Below, one piece after another: positions 58,949 through 64,000 of a stretch of DNA of 64,000 nt (positions are counted from its first letter, which is position 1; every line of letters starts with the position of its first letter). The notes beneath the pieces are model-generated. The model saw only the letters and a program-made list of their open reading frames with translations, was not told the origin of the DNA and did no database searches. The stretch is from Mycobacterium szulgai. Lineage in GTDB: Bacteria > Actinomycetota > Actinomycetes > Mycobacteriales > Mycobacteriaceae. Made by a program: the position numbers and the translations under genes. The DNA lies in assembly GCF_002116635.1 (NCBI RefSeq), contig NZ_LQPW01000176.1, positions 62,001 through 126,000 of the forward strand, read 5' to 3'.

Positions 58949-59563
58949 ATGCCGCCAGATTTGCGACCCGGACCAGATTCCCCGCCGACCGACGAGCTGC
59001 AAAGTGCCGAGGCCTGTCTAGGGGTATTGCAGCAAGTCCTGCACATCGTCGCCGGCGACGACAAGACCAAGCAGACGCCGTGCTCGGAGTACAACGTCAA
59101 GGAGCTGACCGGGCATCTGCTGAGTTCGATAACGGCGCTGGGCGGCATGGTCGGCGCGGAATTCTCCGTGCGCGACGACACCGACTCGGTAGAGAGCCTG
59201 GTGATCGCCACGGCGCGGCCGGCTTTGGATGCCTGGCACCGGCACGGTCTAGAGGGCGAGGTGTCATTGGGTGCCGGCTCGATGCCCGCCAGGGTCGCCG
59301 TTTCGGTGTTTTCGATCGAGTTCCTCGTCCACGCGTGGGATTACGCGGTGGCAGTGGGACATGACATCAACACCCCGGATTCGCTGAGTGAATACGTGCT
59401 GGCTCTGGCGCACACGATCATCAAGCCGCACGAGCGCGCGGCGGCCGGTTTCGATGCCCCGATCGACATGTCCGACAACGCCGGTCCGCTGGACCGGTTG
59501 GTCGCGTTCACCGGCCGCAACCCCGGTGACGCCTACAGCCGCCGCCCTTCGCCACGAACGTGA
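58949..59563 (+). CDS. DinB/MDMPI-domain protein (TIGR03086 type), Rv3773c homologue
   Basis: 204 residues from ATG at 58949; an upstream frame to 58901 overlaps the echA21 start and is rejected. The mycothiol-dependent maleylpyruvate isomerase-like helical bundle is recognised by CSEYNVKELTGHLLSS and FSIEFLVHAWDYAVAVG, where His/Glu/His could bind a metal. The homologue in M. tuberculosis is Rv3773c. The function is unknown; the fold is common in thiol-dependent enzymes. Its TGA stop lies inside the first unit of a palindromic repeat, so the repeat may have redefined the C-terminus (RNPGDAYSRRPSPRT). Confidence 0.87.
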   Translation: MPPDLRPGPDSPPTDELQSAEACLGVLQQVLHIVAGDDKTKQTPCSEYNVKELTGHLLSSITALGGMVGAEFSVRDDTDSVESLVIATARPALDAWHRHGLEGEVSLGAGSMPARVAVSVFSIEFLVHAWDYAVAVGHDINTPDSLSEYVLALAHTIIKPHERAAAGFDAPIDMSDNAGPLDRLVAFTGRNPGDAYSRRPSPRT

Positions 59564-59610
59564 AGCTGGCCGCACGGCGAACGCCGAACGTGAGGCTGGC
59601 TTCACGTTCG
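59555..59610. repeat. 56-bp dimeric palindromic element between convergent genes
   Basis: Two 26-bp units (59555-59580 and 59585-59610) with 30-bp spacing. The second, CGAACGTGAGGCTGGC plus its near-mirror TTCACGTTCG, is a strong imperfect palindrome. The structure and sequence match the element inside aftA at 29743-29798. It provides the stop of the MDMPI gene and lies 26 bp from the hisC2 stop, so it may act as a bidirectional terminator. Confidence 0.7.
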
Positions 59611-59635
59611 ACGCTCGGTCGACTCGCGTCCTCTC

Positions 59636-60685
59636 TCAGATCCAGGCGCGGGCGAACCGCAGCAGGGCGTCGTTTTCTTCCGGTGCGGCGGTGACGGTGA
59701 CCCGGACCCCGTCGGTGCCGTAGGGGCGGACGATGATGCGGGCGTTGGCCGCCTGCTCGACGAAATCGTGGGTGCGCGGCCCCAGCGGCAGCCAGACGAA
59801 GTTGGCCTGTGACGGCGGCAGCGTGAAACCTGCGGCTCGCAGCGCCGCACCGACACGGTCGCGCTCGGCGACTACCGCGTCGGTGCGGGCCAGTAGCTCG
59901 TCGGCGGCCTCCAGGGACGCGATGGCCGCGGCCTGGGAGATGCTCGTGGCGGTGAAGGGCACGTAGACCTTGTCCAGCGCGACGATCACCTCGGGGTGGC
60001 CGATCGCATAGCCCACCCGCAGGCCCGCCAGCCCGTACGCCTTGGAGAACGTTCGCATCGCCACCACATTGCTGTGGCTGCGGACCAGGCCCAGGGTGTC
60101 GGGCACCATGCCGTCGCGAACGTACTCGACGTAGGCCTCGTCGACAACGATCAGTACGTGCGGCGGCACCGCTTCGACGAATCGGGTGAGGGCGTCGGGA
60201 TCAACGACGGTCGACGTCGGATTGTTGGGATTGCACACGAAGATCAGCCGGGTGCGGTCGGTGACCGCGGCCAGCATCGCGTACAGGTCGAAGGTGTGGT
60301 CGGTCAACGGCACCCTGACCGGGATGGCGCCGGCGACCTGGACCTGCGGCGGGTACAGCTCGAAGCTGCGCCACCCGAAGATCACCTCGTCACCCGCCGA
60401 GGCCGTGATTTGCACCAGCTGCTGGCACAGGCTGACCGAACCGCAACCGACGGCGATGTTCTCGGGCGCGAAGCCCACATGCTTTGCCAACGCGGCCTTG
60501 AGTTGGACGCATCCGTTGTCGGGGTACCGGTTGATCACATCGGTAGCGCGTTCGATGGCCGCGCGAACGCTGGGCAGTGGGCCGAACACTGTTTCATTGC
60601 TGGCCAGTTTGATTGCGCCGGGCACGGTCTTACCGGGAACGTAAACTGGCAGCCCGGCCAACTCGGGCCGCAGGCGGGCAGTCAC
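59636..60685 (-). CDS. hisC2: Aromatic/histidinol-phosphate aminotransferase HisC2
   Basis: 349 residues from GTG at 60685 (VTARLRPELAGLPVYVPGK), as in M. tuberculosis; the open frame runs on to 60883 but crosses a tRNA gene. A PLP-dependent class I/II aminotransferase: LASNETVFGPLPSVR, the AVGCGSVSL phosphate-cup region, CNPNNPTSTV, and the Schiff-base Lys215 in TFSKAYGLAGLR. HisC2 (Rv3772, also called Pat) is a phenylalanine aminotransferase in M. tuberculosis; a housekeeping hisC is expected elsewhere. Confidence 0.95.
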   Translation of the reverse strand: MTARLRPELAGLPVYVPGKTVPGAIKLASNETVFGPLPSVRAAIERATDVINRYPDNGCVQLKAALAKHVGFAPENIAVGCGSVSLCQQLVQITASAGDEVIFGWRSFELYPPQVQVAGAIPVRVPLTDHTFDLYAMLAAVTDRTRLIFVCNPNNPTSTVVDPDALTRFVEAVPPHVLIVVDEAYVEYVRDGMVPDTLGLVRSHSNVVAMRTFSKAYGLAGLRVGYAIGHPEVIVALDKVYVPFTATSISQAAAIASLEAADELLARTDAVVAERDRVGAALRAAGFTLPPSQANFVWLPLGPRTHDFVEQAANARIIVRPYGTDGVRVTVTAAPEENDALLRFARAWI

Positions 60686-60772
60686 TTCGACAGCATATGT
60701 CGCGGCTGTGTACGCTATGCCTCCGGCGGCTGCTGCGGGATTCCGGAGTCCGGTACCCTCAGAAAGTCCACG

Positions 60773-60864
60773 GGAGGCGTGCCAGAGCGGCCGAATGGGG
60801 CTCACTGCTAATGAGTTGTCCCCCTCAAAGGGGACCGGAGGTTCAAATCCTCTCGCCTCCGCCA
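60773..60864 (+). tRNA. tRNA-Ser (anticodon GCT)
   Basis: A class II tRNA with acceptor GGAGGCG/CGCCTCC, anticodon loop ACTGCTAA (GCT, reading AGC/AGU) in stem CTCA.../...TGAG, a long variable arm GTCCCC...GGGGAC and T loop GTTCAAATC. The CCA end is encoded at 60862-60864. It is 29 bp before the tRNA-Arg and antisense to nothing real; it lies upstream of hisC2. Confidence 0.97.
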
Positions 60865-60893
60865 CGTGATACCTGCTAGACAACTGAAGACCG

Positions 60894-60969
60894 GCGCCCG
60901 TAGCTCAACGGATAGAGCATCTGACTACGGATCAGAAGGTTAGGGGTTCGAATCCCTTCGGGCGCGCCA
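60894..60969 (+). tRNA. tRNA-Arg (anticodon ACG)
   Basis: A 76-nt tRNA with acceptor GCGCCCG/CGGGCGC, D arm AGCTCAACGGATAGAGC, anticodon stem-loop CTGACTACGGATCAG (ACG, reading CGN), T arm GGGGTTCGAATCCC and encoded CCA at 60967-60969. The adenosine at position 34 is expected to be edited to inosine. The orphan 206-residue gene converges on it 87 bp away. Confidence 0.97.
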
Positions 60970-61056
60970 TGTTGCGATCCGCAACCTGATATCGCGTGCG
61001 CTAGCGCGTTTGCGGATTGGGTATGCCCGCCTCTGGCGGCAAGCCAAAAGCCCCCG

Positions 61057-61677
61057 TCACATCGGTGTCCAGTCATCCCACCGCTTGCCGAAGTCGACCG
61101 GCACCTGGGAGAACAGCGCACTGCCGATGATCTCGCGGAAGTGATCCTGCCAGCCCCACCAGCCGCTGATCTGAAAGTCGTGCTGATACCAGCTGAGCTT
61201 GTAGTCGATGGGTACGGATTCGCCCTTGTTCTCCGGCGCAAACACCGCGATCGCCAGCAGGCCAAGCGCCGCCGCCGCGGGCAGCTGGATCTTTCCGTCC
61301 CGCCAGATGCTCACCTTTTCGTCGCGAGAGCCATGGCGGGTCAGCTCGAATCCCTTGGGTAGCTCGTCCTCATGGCCGTGGCCATAGCGGTAAATGCCCC
61401 ACAAGACATCGGCAATGTCGGGCCGGCCGTCGGGCAGATCCGATTTCACCGCAATCGGGAAGCGGGTGGTCTCGAAGTCGACGCCCGGCGCCGCCATCAC
61501 GTGAAAAATGTCGAGCGCATCTCGGATCGTGCGCCGGAACCGCGTCGCGATTCCTTGCTGTGGATACCGCTTCTTGGCGGTGCCGTTGACGGCGTCGCAC
61601 GCATGAATAAGCGCTGCGTCCCAATCCTGTCTCGCCCAGTGGTCGAGTGATTGCCTGACGGAATTTCCCACGGTCAC
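61057..61677 (-). CDS. Orphan protein of unknown function next to tRNA-Arg
   Basis: 206 residues starting at GTG 61677. I do not recognise the family. Visible are an N-terminal helical region (SVRQSLDHWARQDWDAALIHACDAVNGTAKKRY), a hydrophobic helix AAAALGLLAIAVFAP around residues 133-147 flanked by charged residues, and a Trp-rich C-terminal part (WYQHDFQISGWWGWQDHFRE). There is no signal peptide; the one hydrophobic helix may be buried. Its position beside two tRNA genes suggests, but does not prove, acquisition by integration. Confidence 0.72.
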   Translation of the reverse strand: MTVGNSVRQSLDHWARQDWDAALIHACDAVNGTAKKRYPQQGIATRFRRTIRDALDIFHVMAAPGVDFETTRFPIAVKSDLPDGRPDIADVLWGIYRYGHGHEDELPKGFELTRHGSRDEKVSIWRDGKIQLPAAAALGLLAIAVFAPENKGESVPIDYKLSWYQHDFQISGWWGWQDHFREIIGSALFSQVPVDFGKRWDDWTPM

Positions 61678-62185
61678 ACCCAGAGGCTAACGATGGGGGA
61701 CGGCGATCCCGTAGAGCGGTGCGCTTCGACTGAGAGTGTGTCGCCGCCGCCTCGGCGACGGCTCATCAGTCGCCGTCCCGGCGCAGATGTACGAGATAAT
61801 CGCAAATCAAATGCCGGGGCCGGCCGGCAAAGGCATCTCAATGCACTTGACGGGGCCTGTATTTCTCCGCATCGCACCGCCCGCGCATCCTTCCGGCGAG
61901 CCATTTCCCAAGCCGTCGGCAGTCTCGGCCGAATTCGCAGGCATATGGGACCTGCGCTGCCGGCCCGCAGTGGTTGAGCACGCAGTATGCCGCACCTGGG
62001 GGCCGGGCAATGCCGTGTCAAAGCAATTGACACAGCAGGCAATGTGATTTGTAAAACACATTTACACAGCCAAGATCACTTATAACGAACGTATAACAGA
62101 CTGCAATGAGTTTTTCCAATATTGGGGTTCTGCGAATAACATTCTGTTCTCTCCCCCGGATACCGCAATGAGCAAAGGTAGTGCC
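61678..62185. other. 508-bp gap before the PE_PGRS gene
   Basis: I find no convincing gene. A 103-codon plus-strand frame (61736-62047) has no ribosome site and no recognisable sequence. The last 150 bp (from about 62035) are clearly AT-richer than the rest of the window and carry the promoter-like elements of the PE_PGRS gene. Confidence 0.5.
62081..62097 (+). promoter_or_regulatory. Promoter-like tandem TATAAC elements upstream of PE_PGRS
   Basis: TATAAC occurs at 62081-62086 and 62092-62097, again 11 bp apart, within an AT-rich patch. Each fits a mycobacterial -10 element. The leader to the ATG at 62186 would be about 80-95 nt. The upstream sequence around 62043-62070 (TGTGATTTG, ACACATTTACACA) is an AT-rich region of the kind bound by Lsr2 or other regulators. 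Confidence 0.4.
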
Positions 62186-63748
62186 ATGTCATATTTGTTT
62201 ACACAGCCGCAGGCGTTGATGATGGCGGCGTCGGATTTGGCCGGTATCGGGTCGACCATCAATACCGCGACCGTGGCGGCGGCAATGCCTACGACAGGCG
62301 TGCTCGCCGCCGGCGCCGACGAAATTTCGGCCGCCATGGCGGCGATATTCGGGGCGCACGGGCAGCGGTATCAGGCGATGAGTGAGCAGGCGGCGGCCCT
62401 GCACAGCCAGATAGTGCAAAACCTGAATGCGGCCGGGGGAGCTTATGCCAGCGCCGAAGCCGCCAACGTTTCGCCGCTGCAGGCCCTCGAACAGGGAATT
62501 AACGGGTCCGCGCGGGCGGTGCTGGGTCGGCCGCTGTTCGGCAACGGTGCCGACGGCGCACCAGGAACCGGGCAGGCCGGCGGCGACGGCGGCCTGTTGT
62601 ACGGCAGCGGCGGCAGAGGTGGTTCCGGCGGCCTCGGGCAAGCCGGCGGCAAAGGAGGTGCCGCGGGAATGTGGGGTAACGGCGGAGCCGGTGGTCTCGG
62701 TGGATCCGGCGCCGCCGGGGGCAATGGCGGCGCAGGCGGTTGGCTGCGCGGCAATGGTGGGGCGGGTGGCACCGGCGGGTTCAACGGTGGCAGCGGCGGT
62801 AACGGAGGCAACGCCGGACTGTGGGGAACCGGCGGTGCGGGCGGCAGCGGCGGTGGCGGCGTCACCGGTTCCAACGGCGTCAACGCGCTGGGGAATTACA
62901 CGAAATCGCCCCTGCTCGACGGCAGTCCGGGTCAACCAGGCGCATTCAACGATCCCGGCGGCCCGGGGACCGACGGCCTGCCCGGAGCTGCCAACCAGGC
63001 GGGCGGCAACGGCGGTTCCGGAGGTGCGGGCAATCCGGCTGGCGGCCGCGGCGGCAACGGTGGCACCGGCGGCTTCGGAGCGCCCGGCGGCAACGGCGGC
63101 AATGGGGGAGATGTCCTCGGCGCCCCCTACACGCCGGGCGGTGCCGGAGGCGACGGCGGCGCCGGAGGTGCGGGTGCACCCGGTGGCAACGGGGGCAATG
63201 GCGGCCTGAACAACTATGCCAACATCCCCAACTACAACCCCCTGCTCGAAGGCCCCGCCGGTAAGGGTGGCAATGGAGGTGACGCCGCCGGACCGCTCAG
63301 CGCGGGGGGTAGCGGCACCGCGGGTGGTCACGGCGGCGCGGGCGGCCGCGGCGGGATGCTGTTCGGCGATGGCGGCGCAGGTGGAGTCGGCGGGATCGGC
63401 GGCATCGGGGGCATTGGTGCCGCTGGCGGCGCCGGCGGGGCCGGGGGCAACGGTTCCAACACGGTCAATCTCTTCAGCGGTCTCGGTGGCACCGGCGGTG
63501 ACGGCGGCGCCGGCGCATCCGGCGGCGCAGGGGGAGTCGGCGGTGACGGCGGCGCGGGTGGTGGGGCCGGATTGTTCGGTCATGCGGGTGCCGCCGGCGC
63601 CGGCGGCCTCGGCGGTGTCGGTGGTGGCGGCGGCGCCGGTGGCGCGGCCGGTGCCGGTGGCTGGGGCGCGAACGGTCAGGGCCCGTCCGGCAATATCGGT
63701 GTAGCAGGCGGCAAGGGCGCCGACGGCGCCAACGGGCTCGCCGGTTAG
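62186..63748 (+). CDS. PE_PGRS protein
   Basis: 520 residues from the ATG at 62186 (MSYLFTQPQALMMAASDL), with AAAGG about nine bases upstream; the in-frame ATG at 62168 is less well placed. The PE domain (1-95) carries the export motif YASAE, and GRPLFGNGADGAPG begins the linker. The PGRS region repeats GGAGG, GGNGG and GGTGG, interrupted near residues 235-255 and 340-365 by less repetitive stretches. It is exported by type VII secretion in known cases. The stop overlaps the end of the converging phosphotransferase-like gene by 4 nt. Confidence 0.93.
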   Translation: MSYLFTQPQALMMAASDLAGIGSTINTATVAAAMPTTGVLAAGADEISAAMAAIFGAHGQRYQAMSEQAAALHSQIVQNLNAAGGAYASAEAANVSPLQALEQGINGSARAVLGRPLFGNGADGAPGTGQAGGDGGLLYGSGGRGGSGGLGQAGGKGGAAGMWGNGGAGGLGGSGAAGGNGGAGGWLRGNGGAGGTGGFNGGSGGNGGNAGLWGTGGAGGSGGGGVTGSNGVNALGNYTKSPLLDGSPGQPGAFNDPGGPGTDGLPGAANQAGGNGGSGGAGNPAGGRGGNGGTGGFGAPGGNGGNGGDVLGAPYTPGGAGGDGGAGGAGAPGGNGGNGGLNNYANIPNYNPLLEGPAGKGGNGGDAAGPLSAGGSGTAGGHGGAGGRGGMLFGDGGAGGVGGIGGIGGIGAAGGAGGAGGNGSNTVNLFSGLGGTGGDGGAGASGGAGGVGGDGGAGGGAGLFGHAGAAGAGGLGGVGGGGGAGGAAGAGGWGANGQGPSGNIGVAGGKGADGANGLAG

Positions 63749-64000
63749 AGCTGCTTCTCGATCAGGTTCAGCGCGCGCTCGAACAAGTGCACCGTGGCAG
63801 CGTGCAGTTGGTCACCGACTTCCTTCTCGGCCTTGCCCGCACAGGCCCTGGCCAGGGTTCCCTCGATGACGATGCCGAGCTTGAAACAGGCCAGCACCGT
63901 GTACCAGGTGATGTGCGACAAGTCGCGGGTGGTGTTCTGCGCGTACCGCTGCAAGAGATCGTCTGTGCTGGCCAAACCACTCTGTCCACCCAGCGCGTGG
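63745..64000 (-). CDS. Phosphotransferase (APH-fold, FadE36-like) C-terminal part, 5' end outside the window
   Basis: The frame is open to the right edge; TAA lies at 63747-63745, giving about 84 visible C-terminal residues. The sequence STDDLLQRYAQNTTRDLSHI, then WYTVLACFKLGIVIEGT, matches the C-terminus of the aminoglycoside-phosphotransferase-like proteins encoded with acyl-CoA dehydrogenases, such as M. tuberculosis Rv3761c (annotated FadE36). The kinase motifs are outside the window. Substrate unknown. It marks the return to conserved gene order after the tRNA/PE_PGRS segment. Confidence 0.75.
   Translation of the reverse strand, partial: HALGGQSGLASTDDLLQRYAQNTTRDLSHITWYTVLACFKLGIVIEGTLARACAGKAEKEVGDQLHAATVHLFERALNLIEKQL

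Noticed and set aside
59636..60883. Longer hisC2 start at 60883
   Set aside because: The extension crosses the tRNA-Ser gene and has no family similarity; the GTG at 60685 matches known HisC2.
61736..62047. 103-codon plus-strand frame before the PE_PGRS gene
   Set aside because: Atypical composition, no ribosome site and no recognised homology; treated as intergenic.

Overview
The window is chromosomal DNA of a slow-growing Mycobacterium. It carries the mycolic-acid condensation operon (fadD32-pks13-accD4), the arabinogalactan arabinosyltransferases (embA, embB, embC, aftA), the decaprenyl-phosphoarabinose epimerase pair (dprE1/dprE2), the galactan starter and export genes (glfT1, wzm, wzt), and several PE_PGRS and PPE genes. 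PE_PGRS genes argue against fast growers and, to my knowledge, against M. avium itself. embR lying beside the emb genes is unlike M. tuberculosis, where embR is elsewhere. A non-tuberculous slow grower of the kansasii/gordonae/marinum type fits best, but I cannot name the species.

Layout. 1-8410: 3' part of fadD32, then pks13 and accD4. 8411-13637: fadE35 and three exported proteins (a small unknown, an SGNH hydrolase, an ASST-like lipoprotein). 13638-20149: embB and embA. 20207-25274: a 5-kb insertion between embA and embC with two PPE genes reading into embA and, on the other strand, an NAD(P)-binding protein, embR and a small secreted protein. 25281-33743: embC, aftA, dprE2, dprE1, a GtrA-family flippase and a Gre-like factor. 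33845-46668: an accessory block absent from this position in M. tuberculosis as I remember it. It holds a flotillin/NfeD pair, divergent QueD-like and FolE-like proteins, a secreted C39-like peptidase, a compact lipid/polyketide operon (PE_PGRS, KASIII, ACP, KS-AT-ACP PKS, type II thioesterase, fatty acyl-AMP ligase) and a methyltransferase. 46687-51761: wzm, glfT1, wzt, bpa and a GT-C glycosyltransferase. 51926-60685: a conserved run (Rv3778c, Rv3777, lipE, echA21, Rv3773c, hisC2 homologues) interrupted by a PPE gene, a tRNA-Ser and a release-factor-like protein. 60773-64000: tRNA-Ser, tRNA-Arg, an orphan gene, a PE_PGRS gene and the 3' end of a phosphotransferase-like gene.

The core genes build one structure: DprE1/DprE2 make decaprenyl-phosphoarabinose, AftA and the Emb proteins polymerise arabinan, GlfT1 starts the galactan, Wzm/Wzt probably export it, and FadD32/Pks13/AccD4 make the mycolates that cap it.

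The most unusual items are the emb cluster split by embR and PPE genes; the KASIII-ACP-PKS-TE-FAAL operon, whose genes overlap by 1-4 nt; the FolE/QueD pair with altered active-site residues; three intergenic arrays of short repeats with an exact 11-bp period (24698, 36291, 51841); and a 56-bp dimeric palindromic element present both inside aftA and between two convergent genes.
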